Source: Rhodotorula mucilaginosa
Taxonomy: Eukaryota > Basidiomycota > Microbotryomycetes > Sporidiobolales > Sporidiobolaceae
Assembly: GCA_034406715.1 (NCBI GenBank)
Contig: CP137866.1
Coordinates: 1,116,001 to 1,180,000 of the forward strand
DNA length: 64,000 nt
Direction: 5' to 3'
Shown here in pieces: positions 35,401 to 45,751 of this stretch. A program made the translations under genes and the position numbers. Under the pieces are notes generated by a model. That model searched no databases and was not told where the DNA came from. It saw only the letters and a list, made by a program, of their open reading frames with translations. Every line of letters starts with the position of its first letter. Within the stretch, counting starts at the first letter, position 1.

Positions 35401-35483
35401 TCGAGAGCGGTCGACTTGGCGTTGTCGTCGTCGGCATGTGGTGCAGCAGTCGCAGCGGGCGACACGACGGCGCTGACCGCCAT
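32471..35483 (-). CDS. COG4: conserved oligomeric Golgi complex subunit 4
   Basis: COG4 is part of the tethering complex for retrograde intra-Golgi vesicles (family knowledge). It starts MAVSAVVSPAATAAPHADDD (35483-35481). N-terminal coiled coil: RQDIEQNLAMLSAKESDLDE and LANLIQSRGRLTSQLRALEN. Then come SRVKECIDMVQAVQDLKSAI with SLDAAMQKQDWESATRSMQ and NINRYFKLFPIIQEDSKGLE, both diagnostic for COG4, then the helical bundle (MSETDQIGLKVLANWEDERR; IFFIVKKVLHRVVSTANVAN; FKDLAAIASSQNSMAIGVGG) and the C-terminal part with SVEVYKDVSYKLDED-like and FAKGWDGLLSGFQ segments. The end is LTASEVKAIWALRT. About eight introns are needed; one carries a 13-C run at 32908-32920. GOS1 at the left end of the window acts in the same Golgi pathway, but the two are not linked closely. 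Confidence 0.85.
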
Positions 35484-36226
35484 CTGAGCGGGGCTAAGCT
35501 TCCGGCTAGCGCTTTCCTTCCAGCCTGTCCACCCTCTGGCAAGCCTGGCGAGTGCTGGAGTGTGGGATAAACAAACGTCCGCCGCGTCGTTCGCTCTTCT
35601 TGCCTCTCGACTGATCACTCGGATTCTGCATACGGCCTGCATAGTGAACACGCTTGCTGAATGTCTCTGGCCCACGTCACGCTAAGGCTGCTCCCAGAGC
35701 TTCTACCGCTACGCGACTTCGGCTGCCTCTGCTGCCCGCCCTTCGGGGCGCATGCTGAAGCTCCTGTCCGTACAACCGCACGTCCGCACAACAAAGGATC
35801 TCGTGGGGGGCAGAGCTCATTCAGGGGTACTGTAATGTCCGTGAGGGACCTCTACGCTAGGCGGACGAGTGACGCCGCGTGGGTGACGACTCGCGTCCGT
35901 CTTCCAAGACTTGCTGCAGGGCTCGGCTCCAGGGAGGCGGAGCGCTTTGACCCCGGTTAGCCAAAATTACACTGCGGCGTCTTACCCGGGAAAGGCCCGC
36001 CCAGCGAGAGGCGGTGCACATACTCGAGGAGCTGCTGCTTCAATAGCAGCCTTTCCTTCCTCTTTCTCGACGTCGCCAAACACTTCGCCACTCATGGTCT
36101 ATCCGTCATCTCACCGAAACGATGCCTTTCGCGGAAACTACGGAAGCCAGAAGATTGCTCCTTACTATCAGACGGCCACGGGCTTGGATGTACTGAACTC
36201 GGCGCTAAATGCGGGACAACCTGAAG
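35484..36226. other. intergenic stretch between COG4 and the DNA transposon
   Basis: About 740 bp with no supported gene. Short open frames exist on both strands but show no conserved motif or splice logic. Confidence 0.45.
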
Positions 36227-36235
36227 CAAAAAGAG

Positions 36236-36304
36236 CCGAACGAGTGGGAATTGAACGCCGAATGAGCTGCAATTACAGACCGATTTGCTAAATCGGCTTC
36301 TGCT
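36236..36304 (+). repeat. left terminal inverted repeat of the DNA transposon
   Basis: Begins CCGAACGAGTGGGAATTGAA and pairs in reverse complement with 41591-41659. It contains a 17-nt palindrome, CCGATTTGCTAAATCGG, resembling a tRNA anticodon arm, and a T-arm-like GTTCAATTCCC on the opposite strand. Confidence 0.9.
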
Positions 36305-36439
36305 GCTTACCCCTCAATTCCGCTTTGCACACTCTCCTCATTCGGCAACAGTCGATTTGCTGCAGAGGCGAGATTGCCCCGCCGCCACCGCTTGCCCTTC
36401 CCGGATCACACCCTCGCTCTACGCCCCCCGCCCTGCGCT

Positions 36440-36558
36440 ATGAGCAAACGCACGTCCACTCGCCGCACCGCCGTCGGCCTGGGTCGTCCCGTCGCGCCCC
36501 TCCCTCGTCGCCGCACCGTTGGCGCTGCAGCACCCGTCCACCACGCTCCAGCAGCAGC

Positions 36559-36589
<31 letters not shown>

Positions 36590-39500
36590 TCGCCGGCGCC
36601 AGCCGAGCGTATCGACGCGAGCGCCACTGCCCGCGGTCTACATCCTCGCTCGCAAGCGAACCTCGAAGCCGGTCGTTCGCAGGCTGCGATGGCGCCATCC
36701 GGTTCGGCCGCTCGTCCCGCCCCCGCGCACCGCGCTGGCAGCGACGCCACCGCAACGGATAGCAACGACGCTTCAAGCATGGACGACGACTCTGACACGA
36801 CCTCGAGCGGCCGGAATCGTGAGGCGAGCACGCCGCCTCCGGCCGGCATCTTCGTTCGGACTGGTGGCGTTGGCAGCGGACCGGCGGTCAGATTGCAAGA
36901 GGAGGAGGAGGAGCGCACACTGGAGGCGCGATACGCGCTCGAGTCTGGCCTCGGGAAGATCTGCGTGCGTCGGCTCGCCTGGAAATACTGGGTGATGCAC
37001 GGTTGGGACATGGATGCGGACCAGTCGGTGGTGCGTTATACTTCTCCGGGATTACACAGCCGCAGGCATGCTAACCCTTCTCTTCTCTCGCAGGATCGGT
37101 TCTACCACTTCGATGATCGACACGGAGAAAGGCGCTGCGACTGCGTCGGCGATCGGCCCGGAGCGACTTGCATCCACAAGCGAGTCTATCAATTCGAGAA
37201 CTTCAGCATGGTCACTTCGCCGCGCATCGCGTGCGAACTCGACGAAGTGGTCTTCTTCATTACCGATGCCTTTGGCTACGACCTCGCCGCTTCGGTCCAG
37301 CAGTCGCAGAACGACTCCGGTCAGCGGGTCATTGTCACCCTCCGAGATGCGACCCGTTGGCATTGTAGCTTGACAGCTTGCAATGCGCGGTGCTCTCACA
37401 TCCGAGCAGTCGAGAGGGTCGGGAAGGAGAGAGCTCTGCTTTCTCCGGAAGGGGAGCCCATGGTTGCGGGTACAACTGCTGCACCTCAGAATGAAGAGGA
37501 AGAAGCAGAACAAGCGGGTGAGGAGCGAACCTCTCGACGACTCCATCGTGCTGTGCACGTGGATCCAGTCTCGCACCTCGTCCGCGGGCCCGTAGCCTGG
37601 TCACGTCTGGCAACGGACGTGGATCCCAGCTTGCGCTGGATCCCCTCGCCGGATCTCCATCTCCTGCCCGAACAACTCCCTCTGGACTGCGGGTCTCGCT
37701 GCCGAGTCTGCAAGACAACTCTCGAGGAAGTCGAGCGCGAGCAACCTGAGTTCCGCGGACATGCCGAGACCAGCCCAATCGTCGTCTACCACTCTCTCGG
37801 CGCCCGACAAATCACCATCGAGACCGTTCCCTGTCCAACCGCCGGATGTTCCTCTCGCATAGGACCCGATCTCTTCGAGCTCGGCCTTTTCAACGTCGAC
37901 AACACCTGCGCCTTCGCTCGAGATGTCTTTGATGAGTACACCAGCCAATTTGGCCTCTCAGAGACAACTCTTGTACCGTATTGGCGCAGCGTGCATCGTC
38001 GGTATTTGGCACGCTCCTGCTCTACCCCAGAGATTGAGTTCTGTCCCGAGGAGGTCTTCCGTATGGCGTTCTACGCCTTTCAGAGGCTTCATCATCTCGA
38101 CACTGGCATGCGCTGCCCTGTCTGCGGAGACGCTCCTTCAATCGTCATCTGCGACGGGTGTGTTCTCGCGTTCGAGAAGCGCCGTCTCACGGGCCAGTGC
38201 CGGCCTCCGACCATGCCGGACGGGCAGAGCGTGGTTAAAGGGGCTGTGCAAGCGATTTCGATGGCGACGCTTTCGGATACGTCGCTCTCGGCTACGCGAA
38301 AGCAGGCAGCGACGTTCCGAGATGCGCTCAGCGAGTGGGCGACCAAGGCGAAACGGCGGATCATCAATCTCGAGGGCATCGCGGACGAGCTCGATCTCGT
38401 CGCCGAAAAGAGTGATCTCGGAAAAGCGCTACGGACGCTTATCGAGGCTGTCGCGCCGCTCGATCCCTTCGATGACGGTGCCAGACGAGAGATGCATGCT
38501 CAGCTGCTTCAGGAGGTGAGTGTATAGCTTTTGGCGCACATGAACAAGCTCTGACATCTCGGCCTTCTCAGCTCGCGGCCAAGAGCGCAATCTTCTTCCT
38601 CTTGCACCCTGCGGACTTTGACCTCATTGAGCGGTTCATCCGCACGAAGGAAATTGATCCTGCGCTGCGCAAGCGCGCCCCGCTCTTCGATCTCCTGAGT
38701 CGAGCCCGACCACTTCGGTCGGTTTACCCGGTACTCGAGCTGTTGCTCGCTCACGCTCGGGAACTCTGGGATCAGCTGGTCCAGAATGCGCAGATCAAGC
38801 GTGATCTGAATGACTATGAGCAGTCCCTTGTTGCCGAGCACAAACTCGACAGTCATGACTGGAGAGTGACGGGTGCCATTTACCCGAAGGAGCCAGTTCG
38901 CTCCCGGCCGCTCTACTCGCGCGTTCCAAACGACGCCGGAATCAAGCGCCTCAAGAGTCTGCCTGTCCACGACTCTTCTCGCAATCTCGACGAGTGTACC
39001 AAGCTCTACTCAACGTAAGTTTCCTTTCCTTCATTCTCACGAGGGCTGGAACCTTACTAACTATTCTCTCCTTTTTTTCCACAACATAGGTACGGCAAGA
39101 ACGGATTGATGGGCGGGATGATGGGACTGTGGTGCCCACACGGCGTCTGTGTCGGGGCTCACATGATGCCGTCCAGCGAAGGCAGGGACGATGTCTTCTC
39201 TGCCTTACTCACGAGGTGGGAGAAGGCTCCCAAGGTAAGTTTTCCCCGTGGCCTTACACGACACTTGCTGACATATAGCCTCACAGATTGTTGTCTATGA
39301 CTTCGGGTGCCAACTCGCGCAATACTGCTGGCTCCGAGAGCCGGAATTCTTTGCGAAAACGAGGTAAGCCTTTTTGAGCCCTTCCTACCTTAGAAGAGCA
39401 GATCCTCATGGTATCTGTACACAGGTTCTACGTTGATCAGCTACACAGCTACAACCACACGGACTGCGCCAGATCAGCCCAATGGGCAAGTGCCCGTAGG

Positions 39501-39704
39501 GCGGATCCCGACCTCGGTTACATCAACACCTCCCTCGCGGAAACCGCGCATTCGACACTTCGCCGGATCAAAAAGTCCATCTCTTTCATGCTTGAGGCGC
39601 ACGCCATTCTCTTCCTCTGGGTGGCCATCCAGCTCTTCAACCGGCGGAAGTTGAGAAAGATGGGCGTCCATGACCCTCTCTTCGCATCCAAGAACAATCT
39701 GTAG
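36440..39704 (+). CDS. KDZ/CxC-type transposase
   Basis: Begins MSKRTSTRRTAVGLGRPVAP (an ATG at 36374 is also in frame). The first 170 residues are Ala/Arg/Ser-rich and probably disordered, with a polyalanine run. Zinc-ligand-like clusters follow: CDCVGDRPGATCIHKRVYQF, HCSLTACNARCSHIR, CGSRCRVCKTTLEEVE, CPTAGCSSRIG and MRCPVCGDAPSIVICDGCVL, the last typical of the CxC families linked to KDZ transposases. The catalytic-like part has LWCPHGVCVGAHMM, IVVYDFGCQLAQYCWLREPE, DQLHSYNHTDCARSAQW and SLAETAHSTLRRIKKSISFM, with Asp and Glu placed as in DDE enzymes. Introns: 37031-37093 (in frame, 63 nt), 38516-38571, 39016-39089, 39235-39287 and 39363-39423, all approximate to a few bases. The frame is open throughout. 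Function: excision and insertion of the element (inference from family). Confidence 0.8.
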
Positions 39705-39717
39705 AATTCCCTCGGTT

Positions 39718-41508
39718 TTACACTTCAATATCACCACGGTCTCCTGCACAGTGGTCATCACCCGAACCTTCTCCGCCAGACTCCTCGCTCGAATCAGCCT
39801 GATCCGAGTCTCCGCCAACTTCTTCGCTCTCGCTCGAGTCTTCGCTTTCGGAGCCTCGCCGTCTGCGCCTCCGGTCCACCTGAGCCAACACGCGGTTCAG
39901 CTTCTTCTTCATCTTCCTTCGCTTCCGGTCTGCCTTGTCCGCCCTCTCGTTCGCGGCGCGCACCATCTCATCGGAGGCCTTGAGCTTGCTGGCGTCGAAG
40001 GCGAGTTCCCGTTCTTGGATCTGTTGTACATGCGCGGCAAAAAGCGACTCGATGGAGGTCACCAAAGTGTCGGGTGACGTGTGCGGAGGGAGGGGTTGGA
40101 GGCCGGAGTCCGGGAGGAGAGCCGAGAGATTGATCTGCTCGGTTGGGACGGTTGGCAAGTCGGACTCGTAGTGCGCCGAGGTGACACACTGGTAGTACGG
40201 TATGGCAGATGATTTCTTTCGCCCGAGATGGTGCGGACTGTCAAGGCCAGCCATGTCAGCACCGGGCAGAGAGCAGACCGAAGCGAGATAATGCTTACTG
40301 TGCGAGCAAGAGGATCCCAAAAGTCCCATTCTCACGGCATGACTGCTTGAACTAAAAGGTGCACGATGTCAGTATGCAGCCGCAAAGAGGTGAGGGTCAG
40401 AAGAAGTGTAGCGCACACTGTGTATCATGGTCTTCATTCGCTCGGCATGGGACTTGATCTTTGCCGAGCGCGAGCGCGGTTTGGCGGCTACTCGTGCAGC
40501 TGATCTCTCGATTGCTGCAAGACGAGCTGTGTGTGTAACAGCAAGCAGCGGATAAGTCAGTATAGGCTCAGGGACGCCAGAGAATAAGGAAACATACCGA
40601 GAGTCTTCTTGCCTTCTCCGTGCCGCGCCTTCTTACGCTTCGGCGCAGCTTCTCCGCGCTGCGTATCTTCCGCATTTTGGCTTGGTCTCTTCCCGAGCGC
40701 CCCTTCAACAGCCGCTGTACCACCGGAGAATTCGTCGCCAGTATCCGCTTCCGAGCCGTGGTTGTCGAGCGACAGGAGTGCAGGATCGATCGAATCGTCC
40801 GCGTCGAGCGTGCGAGCTGGCAAGCCGGTTTGGGAGAGCGAGCCGGTGCGGGAGGGTGAGGAGGAAAGCGCTGGCTGGCGCGAAGCGGCGGAGGCGGGAC
40901 GAGTGCCGGATGAAGGCGGCGCCGACCCTGTGTGCGGTCGATGTGGCTGCGGCAAATTGCGCCCTTGCTGCTAAAGACATTGTATAGATAGATCAGTCCC
41001 GAATCTGAAAGGAGTGTACGCGGCAAACGGTCTCTAGGACGTACCGCATTCAGCGGTCCCGAAGGGCCAACTGCGCCGCTCTCGCTGGAATCGGAATTAC
41101 CGGCGGACGTCTCGGCCCTGCCGTTGGCTGCCTCATTCTGCGCGTCGCTGTCGACTGCGTAGGAGTCCGCCTGCGCTGGAGCTGCTTGAACGGGTCGCGA
41201 CGCGCCGCCGGCTGTCGCGGCGGAGGGGTCGTTCTCTGCGGTACAGAGGCTGCTGAACGAGTGCTGGCTGACCTCGCGAGCTGTAGTAGACAGTTGAGAA
41301 TGCCATCATCGAATTAGCGCATGTCAGCAGCCACGTACAGGCAAGCAAGCGGCGTACCGGGAAGCGGGGGCGAGCGAGCAGCAGAGCTGGCAGACGGAGC
41401 TAGCCGGCGAGCGGTCTTCGCATTGGCGTGATGGGCGTAGTGGGGACCTAGAGCCTGCAGAGGGCAGTCCTTGGCGGAGCAACGGCGTGGTGCTCGGGTT
41501 GAAGCCAT
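39718..41508 (-). CDS. accessory protein of the DNA transposon (Cys motif plus coiled coil)
   Basis: Not recognised by name. It starts MASTRAPRRCSAKDCPLQAL (41508-41506; an upstream ATG at 41610 is possible). The N-terminus has CSAKDC followed by HYAHHAN, a possible small zinc-binding motif. Several exons of Ser/Ala/Gly-rich sequence follow, then a basic stretch (KRKKARHGEGKKTLG, then RSAARVAAKPRSRSAKIKSH). The C-terminal exon, 40335-39718, has a long charged coiled coil (DEMVRAANERADKADRKRRK, MKKKLNRVLAQVDRRRRRRG) and an acidic Ser/Glu/Asp tail. It is convergent with the transposase and lies wholly inside the inverted repeats, so it is a cargo or helper of the element. A DNA-binding or transposase-partner role is inference. 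Confidence 0.6.
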
Positions 41509-41590
41509 GAAGCGACGAGGAGCAGGTGGTGGGAGAGAAAAGAGCGAAGTGCCGATGAGAGTAGCGACGATATGCCAATGCGACAAAAGT

Positions 41591-41659
41591 AGCGGAAGCC
41601 GATTTAGCAAATCGGTCTTTGATTGCAGCTCATTCGGCGTTCAATTCCCACTCGTTCGG
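41591..41659 (-). repeat. right terminal inverted repeat of the DNA transposon
   Basis: Reverse complement of 36236-36304 with about three differences out of 69 (for example CAAA against TACA in the middle). It carries the same 17-nt palindrome. Confidence 0.9.
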
Positions 41660-41832
41660 ACCATTTTGAGCCCCGTTACCTGGTAAATGCGGGCTGTATA
41701 AACACTATGTACATAAGGTAGTCTGTGACATCTGAAAGCCTCCTATATAGTGCTGGACCCCGTGCAGGCTCTTGCAAGATCTGATCAAGTACGCAGCCTT
41801 CTCGAGGGCTTCAATTTGAGCGGCTCGCGTGC

Positions 41833-41854
41833 AAAGTGATCGCCCGATCACTTT
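41833..41854. repeat. 22-bp palindrome
   Basis: AAAGTGATCG and CGATCACTTT, a 10-bp perfect stem around a CC centre. Function unknown. Confidence 0.7.
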
Positions 41855-42027
41855 TCCGCCCATCTCGCTCTCTCTTACTCTCTCCTAAGGTCTCTGGAGT
41901 CTGTACTGTAGCTGCACAGTGAAATGACAGACAAAAGACATGGAGAGAGAGCTACAAGTCGGCAGAATATGGCCAAATGCCCGTACCAGATCCATACGGG
42001 GTGCTCAGGCCTGCTGACGGGTCCTTG

Positions 42028-42078
42028 ACGGGTGCCGGGACCCCGTCACCCCGTTCGATACGGGTGCCGGGACCCCGT
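42028..42078. repeat. two 19-bp direct repeats
   Basis: ACGGGTGCCGGGACCCCGT occurs at 42028-42046 and again at 42060-42078. Related ACGGG/CCCGT words continue on both sides (about 41990-42110). Confidence 0.75.
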
Positions 42079-42335
42079 ACCCGTTTTGCGCCCGTTCTGA
42101 CGGGAGTGATTCTCTATATACAGCTTGCGCGCTCAGGCCGGACATGCGCCATCTCTAGCTCTCGGAGGTGTGCAGTATCGTCAGTAAAACAGAGCTCTGA
42201 AGCTGACATATGCACTCGCAGGGGTTCCTGGCCTTCTCTTCTTCTTGCTCGACTTCATCGGGAAATGCATTGGAACGGGACCTCGCGGTCCCAACACTGA
42301 GGACGAGCCGAAGGACGTAGGCAAAGGGATTGCAG

Positions 42336-42430
42336 CCTGGTCCTGCCGTTAGCCGTAGCGTGAGGCAGGAGCTAGATCTATGGGAATACTACACACCTGG
42401 TCCTGCCGTTAGCCGTGGCGTGAGGCAGGA
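42336..42430. repeat. two 35-bp hairpin repeats 60 bp apart
   Basis: CCTGGTCCTGCCGTTAGCCG, continuing to GTGAGGCAGGA, is found at 42336-42370 and 42396-42430 with one difference. Each copy contains the 7-bp inverted repeat TCCTGCC/GGCAGGA, so each could form a hairpin. Confidence 0.8.
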
Positions 42431-42561
42431 ACCAAGAGAGTCTCATCGACGCGAAGTCAACTCGACTTGACAAAACAAGCCTCCCCTCCATCACCATATC
42501 ACTCCCGCCATAGTTCCGCTCGTGGTGAGGCGAGAGCCTTACATGCATCACCTCGGCACCA

Positions 42562-43848
42562 ATGGCCCCCGAACAACTCGGCTTGCTGCGCATCCCAACT
42601 GGCGCTCTACTCCTACAGCGCCAGCTACTCTCAGAAGATATGCCGGCGTTCTTCGTGCTGGGAACGAACGCCGACCCGTCTAAGCACGTTCTGAGGGATA
42701 CAGTGGACAAGCTGACCTGCGGCTTCGTGGGTGAGGTAACGGCATATGATGATTCACGTACGCGTACCTCCCATGCTGTCTCCTCCTCATCGCACTGACG
42801 TTGATCCGCTGCACCCGCTTCTTCAGAATCCTTTGTCAAAGCGGAAGCGCCTCGCTTATTCCGTCCCGTCAATTATGACGCGAAGAAGAAATTGGCGGAG
42901 TACTCGACTTTTCCCTTCTATCTCGCATGCGAGCTGTCCGAGTTCTCTGTGCCCCAGGATCACTTCGCAGTCTCGCTCCCCTGGAACCGCGCAGATCTGG
43001 CGCTGCGACACGTCTTTGTCGACAAGCGACAGCTCGACCCTGCAGCGGCGTTCGCTTCGCAAATGGTGCTCCCTCCAGAAGTAATTCTCTTCCAGTGTCT
43101 GTGCATGCTCGGGCGAGATCACCTGCAGGAAGACGACAGGTTCTTCGCGCACTACGGGATCCGACTCATCGCTTCGATAACCCGTGAACTCGCCGGAATT
43201 CGCGTCACCAAATTTTTCTCGTTATCCCACTGGGTTCGGGTCATCGGAACGCCTACGTACAGCGCACATCCCTTACACCCCATGCAAATTACCAAAATCC
43301 GGGAGTGCTTGACAAAGGGTCAAGCCGTGACCGCGGAGGACAAGGAAAAAGACTCGAACGCGCGCGCGACAATAGAAGACTACCTCCAAGCTTTTTACTT
43401 TGTCGAAGCACTTCTCTTGGTACGTGTCAACACTCAACACTTTTGGTGGCTTAGGGCATTACAGCCCATGGAGATCGAGTCGCTGAAGTCAGCGCCACGA
43501 GCAGGACTCGGAGAAATATGTTGCAGATGCTCGCCGCAATCTTCGGCGCGGAATGGTAAGGACACGGGCAGATATGCGTCTCATAACAGAGTACACGATC
43601 TGACAGAGATACTTGGCCTCCCCTACCAGAACCTAGATGATCGCCAATGCTTCCCCCGCTTCAAGGCGCTCACCAAGCGTTGGTGGCAAGAAGGACAGGT
43701 CAAGATGACTGTTCCCGAGCGACGCCAACGGCTCGTCGAAATCCCGTTTGTACCGCAACCAAGATGTATCCAGCAGCGATCAAGCAAGGACAGCAAGCCA
43801 ACAGCCTGGACCCGGTGGTTCCAGCGAAGCCGTTCTACTCGCGGGTAG
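42562..43848 (+). CDS. unknown protein F (373 aa), orphan next to the transposon
   Basis: Not recognised. Proposed exons are 42562-42757, 42827-43419, 43465-43555 and 43607-43848; the second intron is only 45 nt and in frame. The first exon reads MAPEQLGLLRIPTGALLLQR. The central exon is well-composed globular sequence, for example FPFYLACELSEFSVPQDHFA, LPPEVILFQCLCMLGRDHLQ and FFSLSHWVRVIGTPTYSAHP. There is no low complexity and no membrane span. The C-terminal exon holds ILGLPYQNLDDRQCFPRFKA and a basic tail. No catalytic motif is evident. It lies between the transposon and the A/B pair but shows no visible similarity to either. Confidence 0.55.
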
Positions 43849-44223
43849 CAGAATTCCCCTTCCGTGTGATGCACTTCTTTCTCTCGAGTCCGTACAGGTC
43901 TGAGTCTGTCGCTTGGTCTCTCTGTTTGCGCAAAGGGCTTGCCAGGGTAGCATGGCTGCGGCGACCTCCGTCGCTGCACGGTCCGCTCAAACTCGCGATC
44001 TCGCGAGCAACGTCTCTCCTCGGGGTGCCTCGGACTTGCCCGCGCCCAGGATGAATCAAAGCTGTGCACGCACCTCCCGATCACTCGCAGCACGTAAGGC
44101 GGACACAAACCGGCGACGCATTGTTCCGGCCCGAGACTGCTACGGCGCGGACCTCCGTGGAGGACCTCAGCTTGTCCTTGGGCGCGAACTCGGCGCACAT
44201 GGCTCTCTTCCGTCTTTATACCC
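43849..44223. promoter_or_regulatory. upstream region of gene A, duplicated upstream of gene B
   Basis: The block from 44011 (CGTCTCTCCTCGGGGTGCCT onward, about 37 bp with one change) recurs at 46338 upstream of gene B, with further patchy similarity up to the ACCTCCGTGGA element at 44151. The stretch 43849-44010 holds no supported gene. Confidence 0.5.
44151..44161 (+). promoter_or_regulatory. ACCTCCGTGGA element upstream of gene A
   Basis: One-base variant of the 11-bp element, 63 bp before the start of gene A and preceded by GGCGCGG as in the gene B copy. Confidence 0.4.
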
Positions 44224-45751
44224 ATGGCGCACACTCCGACGACGCCTTACAAGATTGTGCATCCGCATTTCGGTATCACCGGTCTCGATCTTCTGAGTGC
44301 CGCTTTCGACGTGTCCGCCAAGGCACTTCAAGCTTCTAAAGACCTCTACTTCGACGGTCCGTCGTTTCCCGTTTCCTGCAAACAGCATCCTTGACCAAGT
44401 CTGTTACAGGTATCACTGCGCTGGTGATCTACGCCCTTGCGACAGGCCACGTCGACCTCGACCCCAAAGCTCGGCCAAGCTTGACGCAACTTTTCAAACA
44501 CGCCTGGCCTCCTGCCGATGCGCCTTTGACCATCCGCTGCGGTACCGCTGTCGACGATCACCGTGCGTGGTTTGTTACTAGCCTCGGCGGTGAATCAAAC
44601 GGTCAGTCAATGGCCTCCTTGGTTTGTCTTTGCGAGTATCAGGAGCAAAAAGAGACTCCCTTTGACCGTTGCCGCCTAGCAGAGAACCTCGTTGTCAGGC
44701 TGAGGCCCTGGGAAGTACAGTCCTCAAGACCAAAAGCGGCTTTCCACCTTCAGCTCTATCCCCTCAACATCCTCGGATGGGACAGACCGAAGGAACAAGC
44801 GCACAGGATCCCAAACACCTTGTTGTGTAAGACAACCTGGCAACTTATCGACCAAGTTGCATCAGCCGGGGGCCGCTTTCAGCAGCGGCACCAGAAGAAA
44901 GTCAAGGCTCTACGACCCGAGATGGTGATTGTATCGACCCTGCAACAGCTTTTGTCAGTGCCCAAATTGACAGTTGGTCACAAGCGTCGGGTTCTCTGGA
45001 CGCTCGAGCTCGTAGGCGGACTCATCCGCGACGCCGCCAGGGACGGTGCCGAGTCCGCACAGCACTGGTTTGACAGCAAAGTCTGGATGTATGCCGTGTT
45101 GCTCTCTGCAGGTGCGCCTGAAAACAGCACGCAAGCACATTGCCTATACGAGGCTCAGGCACTAGGACGGCTGTTGAAACTACTCAACAAAGCGCATGAA
45201 CATGGTGATGCCTCCATCTTCAAGTTCTACCAAAAACTGTTAGAGGTCAGTTCCCTTCTGGCCCGTCTACAATTCTCAAAGCCTCATGGGCTATTTGCGC
45301 AGGACACTCTCGAGCTGCGCAACACTGGATACGACCCCAGGAAAGAGCGGCATGTTCGTGTCTACTTTTACCGGCCTTCCCTTGGTGCTCGGACTGACGA
45401 TTGCCAGACCCGCCACCTGTAGGCTAAACGCGTGCCAAACTTTTCCAAGGCGGAAAAAGTTCTTCGTCAATGGGCCAAGGGTCCTGAGGTACGTGGAGTT
45501 TCCGCTTTCTTCACCACTTCGATGATCCCGAGTTTGACAACTATCCTCACGGAAAGGTTGAGGCCGTGCGCTTCGCCACTGTACGCTCCGCCTTGCCTCA
45601 ATTCACGCTGCGAAGATTCACCAGTAGCTCTTCTGCACATTCGGAAGATGGGCCCAGCGGAGTATATACCCCGCACGCACGGAGCACAAGCTGGAAGTCG
45701 AATCTTCGCAGCGTCTTTAGGATTAAACAGCCACCCAACTTCATGACATAA
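44224..45751 (+). CDS. unknown protein A (407 aa), tandem paralogue of B
   Basis: Not recognised. Proposed exons are 44224-44356, 44410-44601, 44683-45245, 45303-45353, 45423-45488 and 45533-45751. It starts MAHTPTTPYKIVHPHFGITG. Conserved with gene B: the exon 1/2 junction at an [FL]DG[IV] site, ALVIYALA, FHLQLYPLNILGW, then RPEMVIVSTLQQLL, WMYAVLLSAG, the 51-nt exon DTLELRNTGYDPRKERH, and the exon starting after CAG/TAG with AKRVPNFSKAEKVLRQWAKG. The shared exon boundaries fix most splice sites; the last intron (44 nt) is the weakest. Helix-rich and cytosolic-looking, without known catalytic motifs. Function unknown. Confidence 0.65.

Larger units (their letters stand above)
36227..41668. 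mobile_element. KDZ/CxC-like DNA transposon, apparently whole
   Basis: A 5.4-kb unit bounded by inverted repeats of 69 bp (36236-36304 and 41591-41659, about three mismatches), with weaker inverted similarity extending to a CAAAA at each outer end. It carries two convergent genes whose stops are about 14 bp apart: a cysteine-cluster transposase (plus, 36440-39704) and an accessory protein (minus, 39718-41508). Both reading frames are open across all exons, so the element looks intact. No obvious target-site duplication is visible directly outside either boundary choice. Assignment to the Kyakuja-Dileera-Zisupton assemblage rests on the cysteine clusters and the DFGC...HxxC...AExxxxxLRRIxKSxSFM architecture, from family knowledge. 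Confidence 0.75.
41669..42561. other. repeat-rich intergenic stretch
   Basis: No gene is seen here. It holds a 22-bp palindrome (41833-41854), two 19-bp direct repeats in a GGTGCCGGGACCCCG-rich block (42028-42046, 42060-42078) and two 35-bp hairpin-forming repeats exactly 60 bp apart (42336, 42396). The composition looks unlike the neighbouring genes. Confidence 0.6.

Noticed and set aside
35941-35990. Similarity of a TTTGACCCCGGTTA word left of the transposon to TTTGAGCCCCGTTA right of it
   Set aside because: The match is gapped and short, and lies about 250 bp outside the left end, so it is not a usable target duplication.
36237-36304. Possible tRNA-Ser(GCT) or tRNA-Ala(AGC) gene
   Set aside because: The anticodon-like arm and T-loop-like word are present, but there is no D-arm, no acceptor stem and the T stem does not pair. 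The whole block is repeated inversely as a transposon end.
43420-43454. 35-nt intron in gene F ending at a TAG
   Set aside because: Too short and it breaks the frame; the 45-nt intron ending at ACAG (43464) keeps it.
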